This document shows positions 11,444 through 23,919 of a stretch of 64,000 nucleotides of DNA, in pieces. The position numbers were made by a program, and so were the translations under genes. Position 1 is the first letter of the stretch; the number at the start of each line of letters is the position of its first letter. The notes beneath the pieces were generated by a model, which saw only the letters and a list, made by a program, of their open reading frames with translations, was not told the origin of the DNA and did not search any database. The DNA is from Torreya grandis. Taxonomy: Eukaryota; Streptophyta; Pinopsida; Cupressales; Taxaceae. The stretch covers positions 20,001 to 84,000 of the forward strand of contig JARHVA010004254.1 of the NCBI GenBank assembly GCA_037957365.1, in the 5' to 3' direction.

Positions 11444-13440
11444 TAGGTTGATTGTGGTCATGTTTATGATTTTTTTATTCATGTTAGTATATTTTATTTG
11501 ACCATGCAAGATTGGATAGTGCAATGGAGAATTGGAAGATGTTCCAATCCACTAGAAGAAGACAAGCTTCTAACAATGAAGAGTCCAAAATCTCTAGTCT
11601 TACAGAGACTAGCCCATAAGAAGAGAAAGCACACCATCACTAGAGGATGATGAGAGTATGTGCCAGATGATGTTACGAATGGATAAATATTTATTTATTA
11701 GGAATCATCTAGATAAAATGCTAGGAATTTTTAGTGGTGTACATCTAGGAACAGTGAGTTTAATCTTGTTATCATATTAGCACAATTTGAGGTAAAAATG
11801 GTTTTCTATTTGGATTAAGCAAACTTTTTGGATTTGTATATTATTCTATAATTGTGTAGAATTTGTTTGCAAGATAAACCATAGGTAAAGCCTTAGAATC
11901 TATGCTGATGAGAGATTAGTAGATTACTCTCATGGAAATAACTTATAGGGTGATGAAGGTATGGAAATGGATCCAGTTAGTATTGGTATTTGACACAATG
12001 TTTTGATATTCATGTTATGTATCCTTTATTTTTCATGAAGTGACTATATTTTTAATACCTATGTCCTTAAAAATAGTAAGCAAGTGAAAAGACCACTTTC
12101 CATGGTAAGATATGGAAGATGTCAATACGACATTATTCATGAACTTGAACAAGTTTTGGCACTTCAATTTGGGTATTAATTGGTTGTTTAAAATTGAAAT
12201 TTTGCTCAACAAAGTATGTAGTTCATAGTTTGGAATGAAGGTAAAACTATTGTAATGATTCTTGTCTATGAGAAAATATCTATTTACACATTATATTGGT
12301 TGATATCCATGTTTTATTGATAACCTTGTGTGTCTTGTTGGAAATAAAATGTACCTTGTTTTGGAATTGTTTCAAAACTTATAAAAAAAAACAAGAGGTT
12401 TCATCATTACCTCATAATAAATGAGGTTTGATGTGGTATATCCTTCTATTCAAGTTATGGAAACTAGGAAAGGGAATAACCCTTGATTTGGTTAAAATGG
12501 TTTCTTGGATAGTTTTATTATGCATTACTACATGTTTGATAAACATGTTATTTTTCATCATCAACACTTCTTGGGATTCCTTATTTACCATATGAAGGAA
12601 TTTTTAACCAATGTTGAAGGTAGATATACCACTTGTTACAGTGGATTTGGAGAAATTAATCAGTGGGAAGAACTTTGAGATAAGTTTATCATTCTTAGTT
12701 TGTCTTATCATGTTTATGATATTTTCTTACTGATTACTTGCAGTAGATGGCTAGTTTGGTAAAGAATCTCTATTAATAAATTATCTAAGTTTAAATCTTA
12801 GAGTTTAAAAGGGATTTCATTTTCCCTCTTCATAGAATTTTACAGAATCCAGTTGGTGATATCCTTTATTGGAGAAACTAGTATGGGTAACCTTGTGTTA
12901 TTTTGCCTCATTATTGAGAGATTACCCCCTATTCAGGAGATAACCCCTTTGTGGGAAAACTATACCTCATTTTTAGAGAAAAGTTGTCATTGCAAAATTG
13001 GAGTTACCTGTAGTAGGAAATACTTTGTGATAGGTTTATCATGCTTAGTATTTCTTCTTACGTTTTTGGTTTTCAAGATTTATTGTGAAATCATCCAAGA
13101 TGGATTTGGAGTTTTGGCAATAGTTTATGACAATTTTTTATACTTGGAGTTTCATATCATATTGACTCCAAGTTCCTTATATTATATTTGCTCCTTTAGA
13201 TATGTTGATGTGTGCAGGAAGATGTGGATAGAAGAGATGTATTACCCTCAGTTGGAGAGTTGACCTCTATTGGGAGATTTTTTGCCCCTATGTAGAGAAG
13301 CACCTTCATTTTTTGATGGCTCTTATCTATTTTGACCAGTATAGGAAGATGAATTTTATAATGAAGAGAGTTCATCAAGGTGGTGTACCTTCATTTTTAG
13401 ATAATTCATAGATTGTGCCTTTTGGAGACCAAAAGGATGT
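11444..13440 (+). other. Internal region of the non-autonomous element, no pol genes
   Basis: A short plus-strand frame starting at 11524 gives 31 residues (MENWKMFQSTRRRQASNNEE...) before a TAA. Its place and basic start resemble the beginning of a gag, but nothing gag-like follows. The longest frame, 136 codons at 12853-13263, is hydrophobic in the middle and resembles no family I recognise; I treat it as probably accidental. Two imperfect 66-base copies lie at 12661-12726 and 13009-13074. The region has no catalytic motifs of a retrotransposon polyprotein. Confidence 0.6.
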
Positions 13441-13452
13441 TGTGGGGAGGTT
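13441..13452 (+). other. Polypurine tract
   Basis: TGTGGGGAGGTT directly precedes the 3' LTR. A purine-rich run at this place primes plus-strand DNA synthesis in LTR elements. Confidence 0.75.
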
Positions 13453-15287
13453 TGATCTGGAAGACATTTTTAGCATCTCTAAATCCTTCCTAAATTAACA
13501 CCATTTCATAGGGCTCATCGAGATATTTTTGATGATATGTGGAGCTCGAGAAATAGAGCTTGTTTGTTCCAAATATGACTGGTTAAAGTTTTGGTAAAAA
13601 TTGGTCAACTAGTGGTCAACTAATGACATGGCAAGTTTTAGGCACATGGAAAAAAGGGTTTACCCACCTCCAGTCTTTGATGATAAAAAAAAGCTAGATA
13701 TGAGGATCATAGTTGGTGGAGCCCACTTCTATGATAGAAGGGGACTCTACCACTATGATATATTAGTGTAATTTTTAAATTTACACTATAGTTTTATTTC
13801 ATATTATCTTGTGTTAACAAGTGGCAGGCAAAGAAGTAGTCCACATGGCAATTATGAAGACGCCCACATGGTGGGACCTCAAGCCACCACATGGACTATG
13901 ACCATTTACATTCTCAAGTCACAATTTTCAACCCAACTTGTTAGTACAACCCAACTCGATAGTGTAACCCAACTTGATAGTGCAACCCAACTTAGTATTC
14001 AACCTAACTTGATAGTTCGACCCAACTCGAGCCAGCTCATCCAAAGGTTCCCAACAACTAAATCTTGAGTTTTGGGCATGGAAAAAGAGGTTAAAACGTG
14101 GATGAACCCACATCAACAATAGGATATAAAATCCTTCATTCTCCTCATCCCCATAGACATGGGATTTAGAACTACATGCCCACTAAATAAAATAAGAGAT
14201 GGTTGGGGAAGATTGAACCCCAAACCTCTTATTTCTATTTGAATCCCTTTACCATTCCACCAAAAGTGGAGGTTGAAACCAAAAAAGAAGATATGTTATT
14301 TAAACAAGGATTTGGTGGATTTTGGGTGATACAGAGGGATTCAACCCCATAACCTCCATGTGAAAAGATAAGTGTCTTTGCCACTACGCCCAAGGTTAAA
14401 ACAAGTATATAAAGGCATGAATGGGGTTTTATTAAATAAGCAGCTTTAGATTCTCTTTTTTTTTGTAAGGCTTTTTAAGCTAAGATTATTTAATGTTTTT
14501 TTTAATAAGCCTATGGATATTTAGTAATGGGATTATAAAACATTATTAGAGGCCTTTTGGAGATTATTTTAGAGATGTAATTATTTTATTCTGAATTGTA
14601 AAGAATCATTCCGTTGTAAAGTAAAAATGCATACGGGGGACTTCATTGATATATTTTATCAGAGTTTTTATAATATTATTGTCAATGAGGTTATTTAACA
14701 TTGTAAATGTAAATGCCTATGGAACCCACAGATACTTTTTTTTATCAAAGTAGCCCATCACTATTACAGAGTTGAGTCATATTCCTTGGTGACGAGATAT
14801 TGACCCATTTTTTAGAGTTTTTTTACTCTTGCATGGATAATTATGCCTAGATTTTGGATATGATCCATAGGTGTTATGGATGAATGGAGGATGATTTCCT
14901 AATCAGATCAAGTCTTTATGCAGTCTAATTTTAATACTATTACATATTATTGATCCATGGATGTAAGTTTTATAAAATTGTACTTTCATCTATTATGAAA
15001 GGATCAATTCATAGTTGTAGTGAACCCAGAGACATAGCCCTAAAAAGGTGAACTCCATTATCACTTTGGTGTCAATGTGTCACTAGTTTCCATTCTGCTT
15101 TCATTTTTACTTTCAGTATTGAAAGGTTAATGTTCACAATGTGAAATCAATTTAAATAAGGTTTTTTATTCACTCTATATTGATTTTATAAGTTGATTAT
15201 CTATTTAAGTATGGGTGGATAATTGATATTGATATCTATTAAAAAATTATTTGATTAAATAGGGGGTCCCTATCAGTTTATAGATCA
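13453..15287 (+). repeat. 3' LTR of the non-autonomous element
   Basis: This 1,835-base LTR starts TGATCTGG and ends TAGATCA, directly followed by the target duplication CAAGG. An 18-base minisatellite of five units plus a partial one lies at 13929-14034. Apparent open frames at 13811-14119 on both strands are translations of this minisatellite and are not genes. Confidence 0.9.
13929..14034. repeat. 18-base minisatellite in the 3' LTR
   Basis: Five tandem units of 17-18 bases (consensus near CAACCCAACTTGATAGTG) and one partial unit match the array in the 5' LTR but with half the copy number. Confidence 0.9.
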
Positions 15288-15292
15288 CAAGG

Positions 15293-18200
15293 GTCCCACC
15301 GAGCATGCTAGAATGTTTCAAAGAAATTTCACTTATGTTCTTTGGAAGAAAGAGAAAATAAACTTGAGAAGGGTATGGTATAAAAACCTAAAATGTTGTA
15401 TACACGTTTATATAGATGAGTGTAGTTACTCCTCTTTAGATTGGGAGTAATGACCTGCAGATAAGAAAACACTCAAATAAATGGTTGATTAGTTAGATAG
15501 CTGGGTGGATTACCTAGCAAGCTAGATCCAAAAAGCATGAGCTTCCTTGAAGATTGCCAATCCACACTTTTAAACAATTAGGTTCTAAAAGATAAAGTAC
15601 TTACATAAATAATAGAAGATACTACAATAAAAAACAATAAGTACTTTCTTAAAAAATAGATGAATTTGACTAATTATATCAATAAGTGGCTCAATAGTAA
15701 TGCTAAATAGGTTGGGTATGGTTCAAAAAATAAGGTAGGGATTTGTGATCAGGTAGAGGGTCTAAAAATTGGATTTGGTTGGGGTCTGGTGGGTGAAAAT
15801 ATCTTATTTTTATTTTATCACATAGTGACCATCAGTGGTTAGGGTGACTATCAGTGGTTAGGGTAACCATCCTTTATTGAGGCAATCATCAGTGATTAGG
15901 ATAGACTATCAATGGTCACGATGATCATCAATAGTTATTATGGGTTAGGTATGATCAAGAAAAGGTTGTTTAGATGAGGTCATAGAATGGAATTTTGAGA
16001 GATGGGTTTAGATTGGGTTGATTACGAAGTGGAAACAAAGTAGCTAAATGATTAAAAATAGATACTTAGCTTGTTGGTTGTTGATCTGATGAACGGTTGA
16101 GGCAATTAAATCTTGGATTAATTTTGGCAAAGTAATAGTACTTAGATGTTGGTCAATGGATGGTATCACTTTATATATTTGTCTCACTTACTGGTTCACT
16201 AGGAGAATACCTAAAAAATAAAATGTTGATGTAATAATCTCTAGCTCTCGATGATGATTGCTTGCTTCTGGATTTGGATTCACCCTCTCCTCCTCTCTCT
16301 TTTAGGAAGGAGGGAGAGGTGTAATAATACAATAAAAATAGGTCTAACTTGATATCTAATTTTATCTCTTACATACATTGGCTTACACATGATTTAGATG
16401 AGTTAAATATAAAAATGTAAGTTAGAGTGATGTGGGAATTTAGTGTTTTAGGTGGTAGAAACCTGACCATCATTGGTTAGGCCTGACCATCGATAGTTAG
16501 GGTGACCATTGATGTCGAGGGTCAAAGGTCAAGTTGGGTTTGAAGGTGGGTTAGCTAGTAGGCTAATTCTAACTTGAGTTATGTTTAGTTTATGATTGAA
16601 AGGTAAGGGTTGATCCTTAGGGGGTCTAGGGGTGCTTCAACACTTGGAACCATAGTGTATGATTTTACAGTGTCTAACAACTCACTAGATGCAATATTCT
16701 ATAAGAATAGTGCTATTTATATCTCCCATAAAGGACACAAAGGTTCCTTATATATAAAATTAAGAGGTGATTGTAAGATATGAGTTGGTCATATGAAATG
16801 TGAAATCAATCCATAGGTAAATCTAACCCTTCTCATACATGTGAGAACAGATAACATATTAATTAGACATTTAATAATGTTATGCACATAATAAATCTCA
16901 CCTTGATTTAAAAACTACCTAATATGAACTTAAAATAAATTATGAATATGATACACACCAACTTCCCACTAAATATTATCTTAGGTGATTTGGTAAAAGA
17001 GAATAAATCAAACTCATAAGTATGGGTCTTGGAAACTAGATATGACGAAGTACCCATTTATGATGAAAGAATAACATAATATTGAATCTATCAAATTAGA
17101 TGACTACTAAAAATAAGGAAGGATCCCACATAATTAATCAAATGTTCAGGAACAAATAAAATATTGAACATGACAATAATTGTGGCCACCATAAAGTACC
17201 ATTACATAGGATTAAGACAAGAACTCATTTGTTTAAGAGAAAATATCCATGAAACTTGAAAAAATGTATTATTAACACAATAAATTAGATAAGTGACCAA
17301 GATAACACTACTCATTGTAATAATTAAAAATATGAAATCAAGGTTAGGTTAGTGCATGGTATAATAAATAGATTTTTGATCTCATCAAGATATATAAGAA
17401 ATAAAAAAAATTAGCCTTCAAAAATTTAGTTGTGTGAAAAAGAGTGACTATAGAGTACATGTTTCACGTAACTATAATGCATGAGAAAAAAAGCCTTGGC
17501 ATCCACATAGTATATAGGCATAAGCAATATGTACACAACATACTCAAAAAACCAAGGAAGTATTATAAATACATTATACCCTCCTATAATGTTGACTAGG
17601 AAGTGAAAACAAAGAAGCTATCCAAATCCAATTAATTAAGACCTCAAAAAATTTGTGTCAATCTAGTAGGTGTGTTGAAAAATAACATCAAATATTATCA
17701 AGTAATAGTGCCCAATATGACACATGAAGATCCCAAAAAATTATATGAGAATAAAATGCAAACACTTGTGAAGGTAAATAAGATTAACCCTCCATGAAAC
17801 TTTAAAATCAGTATGATTAAATTATATGTAATAAAAAGCTATTACAAATTTTTTATCAAGTACTAATTAGTGATCCCCTATAAAAATGAGGTAGAGTCTA
17901 TACTCATAAAAAAGTAGCATGATTTATAATTTACATATAATTCATTATGCTCAAAAGACTATATTTAGAGATAAAATAAAAATAAATAGATATTATTAAT
18001 GTGAAGAGCACAAAAAACACACATTGCAAAAACTGTAATTTTGAGTTACTAGTCAAATGTTATGGCCTTCAAAAGATCATAAAAATGGAGTTCATTATGT
18101 GAATCTCCCAAAAAAAAGGTGTTAGTTAACAAAACATATAATATGATTAATAACTATTATTTACATAGATTAGGTTATTTGTTAAATTTATACATCTTAA

Positions 18201-18312
18201 CCTTTTACAATTATAATTAATAGTCCTTTTACTTATACAAATAAAATGACAACATATTCAATAAGATTTACCTTTTTAAGACCTCATTTATATATAGCAT
18301 TGCTTATCCATC
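15293..18312. other. Gene-free AT-rich stretch with a dispersed repeat
   Basis: I find no supported gene. The first part (about 15300-16550) resembles 61480-62640 near the right end of the window, for example CTTCCTTGAAGATTGCCAAT against CTTCCTTAAGACTGACAAT. A degenerate tandem array lies at 15825-15939. From about 16.6 to 18.3 kb the DNA is AT-rich with no frame of note. Confidence 0.5.
15825..15939. repeat. Degenerate 19-21 base tandem repeat (GACCATCAGTGGTTAGGG type)
   Basis: About six diverged units of roughly 19-21 bases follow one another. Two or three more related units occur at 16463-16515. The unit is recognisable as GACCATCA-TGGTTAGGG. No coding or structural role is visible. Confidence 0.6.
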
Positions 18313-18317
18313 CTTAT

Positions 18318-18808
18318 TGATAGGAAACTAGTTATTTCAAAATAACTAATAACTAATAAAAAGAATACAAATTTGTAATAATAGATAATTAAAATATATG
18401 AGTCAAAACACCAAAATTAGGTGTTAAAACCTTAACATAACTAAGGAAATTTTTAGGGTGTCAGATATAAGGATTTATCAACTCGAGATGAATAGATTAC
18501 ATGTGAAATCATCATATATCACATGCCAACTACAAAAATATAAAAACACCTAATAGGAAAAGCATCATTTGGATTCATCCTAAAATTAGAATGGAAAAAT
18601 GCCATTAGGAATTTCCTTCCTAAAAATAGAATTCAGTGGAATTCATCTTCCTAGAAATAGGGATTTGACTCATTAATTTTTTGTTTCAAGGGCACTTCCC
18701 CTTGGGGGGGGGTGGTTCTTCCCCCACACACACACCCTATCGAGGAATGGGTTACAAACTACATCAGAAAGGGATCCAACATTTAACTTTATTGTCACAT
18801 ATCTAACA
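18318..18808 (-). repeat. 3' LTR of the 18-23 kb copia element
   Basis: The 491-base repeat matches 22766-23336, sharing for example GTTAAAACCTTAACATAACT and GAATTCATCTTCCTAGAAAT. On the minus strand it begins TGTTAGA and ends CCTATCA, a short terminal inverted pair. It lacks about 80 bases of C/G-rich sequence present in the other LTR near 23160-23250. Confidence 0.85.
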
Positions 18809-18820
18809 ATCTCCACCTTG

Positions 18821-20560
18821 AAAATAATTTCCACTTGATATCTTGTTGACCAACTCAGCACCTTTTATGTAAGACAAGTGAAGCCAAACACCATTTTAGC
18901 TTCTCTAATAATACTATTTTTGTGAACATATCAACATTAGTTTCCTCTATGTGAACCTTTTCAAGTGATAATTTTCCTTCATCAATCACCTATCTAAAAA
19001 GATGGTACTTTAACATAATATGATTTGTCTTTCTATTATAAGATGGATTATTGGAAAAATAAATTACACTTTGACCATCACATAATACCTTCATTTTGTA
19101 TTGCTTTCTTATAAAATCACCCGATAAGCCCTTTATCCAAAGTGCCTCCTGACAAGCATGACATGTATCCACATATTCTGCCTCAGTAGTTGATGCAATA
19201 ATAGTGTTTTAAAGCTTTGAAATCCAACTAATAAGTCTTCCAACAAAATGCAAAAACATAACCATATGTTGATATTATTTTGTCCAAATCTCCTGTAAAA
19301 TTAGAATCATCTCCAAAAATATAATCACTAGATCTATTGTAAGTGACACAATAGTAATTTGTGTCTCGCAAGTACTAAAACACCCACTTCACTATTTCCC
19401 AATGTTATTTACCCAGATTTTACATATATTTTTTAACAAATCCAATTGCATGTGAAATATTTGGCCTTGTACATGAGACATACACTATTTTTATTCATCA
19501 CTACTAGGACATAAAATTGAAGAAAAAATAAAATGGGAAACAAAAGGGATACTAATGCATTTCATATACTTCATACTAAATATAGTTTGTAAATTTTACA
19601 AATAACTTTGTTGTGACAACCAAAACTTAACATTTTTCTTGTCTCTATGTATCTCCATGCCTAAGATTTGTTTTTCTACTCTTAGATCCTTCATATCAAA
19701 TGTCCTAGCTAGATGATCCTTTAAAATATATATTTCTTCCATGTTTTTCCTTGCTATAAGCATATCATTATCTTACAATTCCAATGTAATTAATAAACCA
19801 TCATCTAAAAACTTGAAGTAAACACAATGGTCATACTCACTCTTTACAAATTATGGTTCATCATGAAGGAATCAAACTTCTTGTACCATTTCCTGGGTGA
19901 CTATTTTAGGCCATATAATTATATCATGGGCTTGAAAACAAATCCTTTTTTACTATCTTATACAAAACCATCGGCTTGTACCATATATAAATCCTCTCCT
20001 AAATCTCTAAGAAAGAAGTTGTCTTAACATCTAACTATTCCAAATTCAAATCAAGCAAAGCCACTAATGCTAAGATAACTTGAATTGAAACAAGTTTAAA
20101 AACTGGTGAAAATATTTCATGGTAATCAATATCTTAATTCTTTATAAATACTTTTACCACCAATCTAGTCTTGTACCTTTCAACCTTTTCATCAACACCT
20201 ATCCTTCATTTGTAAACCCATTTGTATCTAGCAAGTTTTCTAACTTTTGAAAATTCTACTAGGTCACATGACTTGTTCTTAGACAAGGCATCTCTTTCCT
20301 CTTGCATTACCCTTTTCCATTTGTCACTTTATACATTTTCTAATGCTTCTTGATAACAACTAGGTTCCCTGTCATTAAAAATAAAAGAAATTGAAATATT
20401 GGGATTGTACTTAGTAGGAGGATGCTCGACCTATGTAGATGTCTATACTAGATGTAAAGGTGTTTCCTCATGTTCTGACCTTCATTCTGATTATTGAGGT
20501 GTTTCTTAAAGTTGTTGTAAATATTCAACATATTCACCATAAAAATGGTAGAATTCCCTC
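18821..20560 (-). pseudogene. Copia reverse transcriptase and RNase H (broken)
   Basis: The minus frames contain LYGLK, SPRKWYKKFDSFMMNHNL, a decayed catalytic box (stop-DND-MLIA in place of YVDD-MLIA), DMKDLRVEKQILGMEIHRDK, and an RNase H end ACQEALWIKGL, YFSNNPSYNRKTNHI, LKYHLFR (open at 18990-19172). These are standard copia blocks. The catalytic box has lost its first Asp position and gained a stop, so the enzyme is dead. Frames on the plus strand in this stretch are shadows. Confidence 0.75.
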
Positions 20561-20639
20561 ATTTTAGAATCTGAATATGGCTCAATGTCAGCCTTGACAT
20601 GTTGATGTTTTGGTTCCTATTTTTATTTCATTTCAACAT

Positions 20640-21420
20640 TTTATTTTAGGAAAGGAGTTTCATCAAACTCTACATCTCTTCTAGTGATGATTTTATGGGT
20701 AATAGGATCCCACACTACATATCCCTTAACACCATCTCCTTCACCATACTCAACAAAGGTGTAATTCTTGGATCTTGGGTCTAACTTTAAACATTGATTC
20801 TTATTAGTAAGAGAATAAGCATTATAACTAGAAATTTTTAAATATAAATAATCACATGGATGGCATGTATATACCTCTTAAGGAATCTTATAATCTATTT
20901 CAGCTAATGGTGAATGATTTACTAGATAGCAGGTTGTATAGAGTACTTCTACCCATAAATGTTTATCCAAATTTACATTATTGAGCATGATCCTTGATCT
21001 CTCTAGAAAATTCTTATTCATGCATTCAATAACCCCATTTTGTTGCGATGTCTAGTTGGACCTAGTTTTATGCCTTTCAATCTTAGCTTCCTTGTAATAT
21101 TTATAAAACTCCAAGGATGTGAACTCACCTCCATTGTGTGTTATTAAAAATTTGATTGGCCTACCATTTTTATTCTCAACTAATGTTTTAAATTGTTTAA
21201 ATAAACTAAAAACATAAGATTTTATTTCAAACTAGTAGACCCATATGTTTTTGTAGAAATCATCTATGAATGTAATAAAATACAATATTCCTCTATATGA
21301 AATTATAGGGGTTAGACCCCAAATATCAAAATAAATATAGTCAATAATACCTTTAATTACATGATTTCCTAGTTTAAACTTTTATTTAATTTATTTCCCA
21401 AAAACACAATGCTTGCAGAA
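20640..21420 (-). pseudogene. Copia integrase (broken)
   Basis: The minus frame reads SLFKQFKTLVENKNGRPIKF, then ITHNGGEFTS (the Asp of the usual S-D-x-GGEF is replaced by His), then QQNGVIECMNKNF with the catalytic Glu, RSRIMLNN, and the C-terminal KLDPRSKNYTFVEYGEG block. Stops interrupt it. Because one catalytic Asp position is His, the integrase would be inactive even with the stops removed. Confidence 0.75.
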
Positions 21421-21789
21421 ATTTAAATCTAGAGATTTTAAACCAAGAAGTAAATTATGACTTTTTAGTACCTTTAACACTTTATCACTCATGTGGCCTG
21501 AATTTAGATTCCATAGACAAGTAGGATATTTTGTTCCTTTATATACCACAACTAAGGCACCTTTAGACACCTTTAGAACTCCACCTTAAATTGTGAACTT
21601 ATAACCATAGGAATATAATTCACTCAAATAAATTAAATTTTATTTAAGTTCAGGTATATATCTGACCTCTATTAGAGTCCTCACCATACCATAATTTTTT
21701 TTATCTTGATGTTGCCAATCCCTTTAATTCTAAAATAAAAATTATTACCCATAAGAACAAAACTTGTGTCAAGGGTTTCCTAAGAATAA

Positions 21790-22752
21790 AACCAACTCCT
21801 ATGTAGACACATGTGATGTGTAGCATTAGAATCCAATAACTAATCATGATGATATGAGGAAAGATTAAAAATAGATAAAACTTCATTAATCATACCTTTA
21901 ATTATTTCTTCTTGATTCTTTTTCTTGGTGAAATATTCCTTCTTTTCACCTTCTTTACTCTTCCAACAATCCTTCATAAGATGTCTTTCTTTATCACGGT
22001 GATAAAACTTTGCTTTACTCTTCATATTTTGTGACCTATATCTAGATGTGTCTCTAGAGATTTGGCCTCTTTCTCTAGATCTTCCCCTAGAAACCATAGC
22101 TTCAAGCATAGAATTATCTAGATTATGTTTAATACTCATCTTCTAAGCTAATAATTCTCTCACAATAAAATCATAGTCAACCTCATCAACAATATTGAAG
22201 CTAATTGAAGTTACTATATGATCCAAAGAATCTAGAAAAGTACATAACAAGGTGTCTACCTTGTCTTCATCATCCATTTTCACACCAATACTAGTCAACT
22301 GGCATAATAGAGTATTGAAAATATGAAATGATCAAAAAAATTCATAGCTTATTTCATTTTTAATGTTTACAACTACCTCTTCAAGTAAATATAGTTTTCT
22401 ACAAAATTTGTCATGTACAGACCTTCTAATCTAGTCCATAAAACTATTGTAGCCTTTTCTCTAACTATGTTGAAAAGAACCTCATATTTTCAACACAATA
22501 ATACTATACTAAGATCTTTTGTATCCTAATCATTAACATTTATCATCACATGTTTATTTTCCTTTTATCCATGGATTTGTGTAGTCCTTATTGTACTAGC
22601 ACATCATGTGCTTTGAGTTTCCATAGCTTAAATCTGTTCTTGCTATTAAACTTATCCACCTCAAACTTTGTAGTCGTAACTTTTACCATTTGATGCTAAA
22701 TAAAACAACACTAAATCTAGAACACAATTTCTGTAAAATAAGAGTAACCTCA
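21790..22752 (-). pseudogene. Copia gag with knuckle and protease start (broken)
   Basis: An open 99-residue stretch (21840-22139) carries a basic region RGRSRERGQISRDTSRYRS and a zinc-knuckle relic FYHRDKERHLMKDC, in which the first two Cys positions of CX2CX4HX4C are Phe and Arg. The protease site follows near 21840 as DSNATHHM in place of the normal DSG-AT-HM, so a catalytic-loop Gly is changed. The gag N-terminus extends toward the primer-binding site at 22753. Confidence 0.7.
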
Positions 22753-22763
22753 CTCTGATACCA
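22753..22763 (-). other. Primer-binding site of the 18-23 kb copia element
   Basis: The minus strand reads TGGTATCAGAG just inside the 5' LTR, complementary to the 3' end of initiator tRNA-Met. It fixes the orientation of the element. Confidence 0.85.
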
Positions 22764-22765
22764 CT

Positions 22766-23336
22766 TATTAGGAAACTAAATACTTCACAGCAACAAATAA
22801 CTAATAAATAGAATACAAATTTACAATAATAAATATAATTCAACTAAACATGCATGAGACAAAACCCTTAAATTACATGGTAAAACCTTAACATAACTAA
22901 ATAAATATTCACAATGCAAGATATCAGGATTTATTAACTCAAGATGAACATATTACATTCAAACTCATTATAAATTATATGCAAACTCCATAAAAATAAA
23001 TAAACCTAATTGGCAAAATACCATTTGGATTCCTCCTCCTACAAATAGAGTGCAAAAACACCATTAGGGCTTTTCTTCCTAACAAATATAATCTAGTAGA
23101 ATTCATCTTCCTAGAAATAGGAGTTTTACTCCTTGATTTTTTCTTTGAGAGTGTTACCCTTGAACCCCCACCAAGGGGGATCCATAAAATTTTGCCTCAC
23201 CTTCTGGACCCCCTATTACAATAGTGAGGGAGAGAGGGGCACATTACCCCCCACACCCCACACTCGATAGAGGAGTGGGATGTAAACGGCATTGTAATGG
23301 GATCTAACATTTAACTTTATTTTCACATGCCTAACA
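22766..23336 (-). repeat. 5' LTR of the 18-23 kb copia element
   Basis: On the minus strand this 571-base LTR begins TGTTAGG and ends CCTAATA, next to the primer-binding site. It matches 18318-18808. A segment rich in runs of C and G around 23160-23250 is extra relative to the other copy. Confidence 0.85.
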
Positions 23337-23341
23337 CCTAT

Positions 23342-23900
23342 CACCTCAAATAATAAGAAAGAAGTGCAAATAACACAACTTGCTTCTCAAAAAATATATA
23401 TTACTTCAAAACATTTACAATAGCATTACCATTTTAAAGTAGAATCATTTGAAAACATCCTTTACGATAGACTTGATATTTAATGGCTATTAAAATTCAA
23501 CTAGCTAATAATTGCATAATACAAAAATGAAATTAAACATATTAAAATCTAACAAATTATTAAATAATCATAAAATTCCCTCTATTAATCAATAATAATT
23601 TATGACTTGCTCGTCATATTGTTATGTTTTGTGGTATATAGATGTATATGTCATTTTAAAATGACTTCCATAAATAAATCCTAAGCTCCATAGGAAACGA
23701 GAGAAAGTCCAAAGTCTAAAAATAATCATCAATTAAAGACTCCAACAACCAAAATCCTCCAAATCTTGAGAAGAAAAGCCAAAGATCTCCATGATAAAAA
23801 AATGCTCTCCCAAAAAAAATTAAATCTTGGGGAGAATGGAGAAGAGCGTAGAAGACATAGGAGACTAATCTTGGTGATCCCAAGAAACAATAAAGGAATG
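23342..23900. other. AT-rich stretch without a supported gene
   Basis: No frame here resembles a known protein. The minus-strand open stretches at 23716-23949 and 23933-24124 show no family motif and overlap a plus-strand coding relic, so they are treated as chance. Confidence 0.4.
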
Positions 23901-23919
23901 CTTCAACCCTTTCATGATC

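Larger units (their letters stand above)
9504..15287 (+). mobile_element. Complete non-autonomous LTR retrotransposon with long LTRs
   Basis: Two direct repeats, 9504-11427 and 13453-15287, both begin TGATC and end GATCA. Between them are 2,025 bases that start with a primer-binding site TGGTATCAGAG and end with a polypurine tract. The five bases on each side are identical (CAAGG at 9499-9503 and 15288-15292), which proves the insertion boundaries. No reverse transcriptase, integrase or protease is visible inside, so the element must have moved with enzymes made elsewhere (LARD-like organisation). Over the last 145 or so bases the two LTRs agree at roughly nine positions in ten by eye, implying an old insertion. 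Orientation is taken from the primer site and polypurine tract. Confidence 0.9.
18318..23336 (-). mobile_element. Ty1/copia retrotransposon with both LTRs, decayed
   Basis: The element reads on the minus strand. Its 5' LTR is 22766-23336 and its 3' LTR is 18318-18808. The primer-binding site lies at 22753-22763 and the polypurine tract at 18809-18820. Flanking bases CTTAT (18313-18317) and CCTAT (23337-23341) match at four of five positions and are read as the target duplication. From right to left the interior shows gag with a zinc knuckle, protease, integrase, reverse transcriptase and RNase H, which is the copia order. All frames are broken by stops. The overall length of 5.0 kb is normal for a complete copia element. 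Confidence 0.88.

Noticed and set aside
12853..13263. 136-codon plus-strand frame with a hydrophobic middle in the non-autonomous element, considered as an env-like or membrane protein
   Set aside because: Composition follows the T-rich DNA, there is no family motif, and no second feature such as a signal peptide or conserved domain supports it.
13811..14119. Overlapping frames with repeated Thr-Gln-Leu-Asp
   Set aside because: They are translations of the 18-base minisatellite in the 3' LTR.
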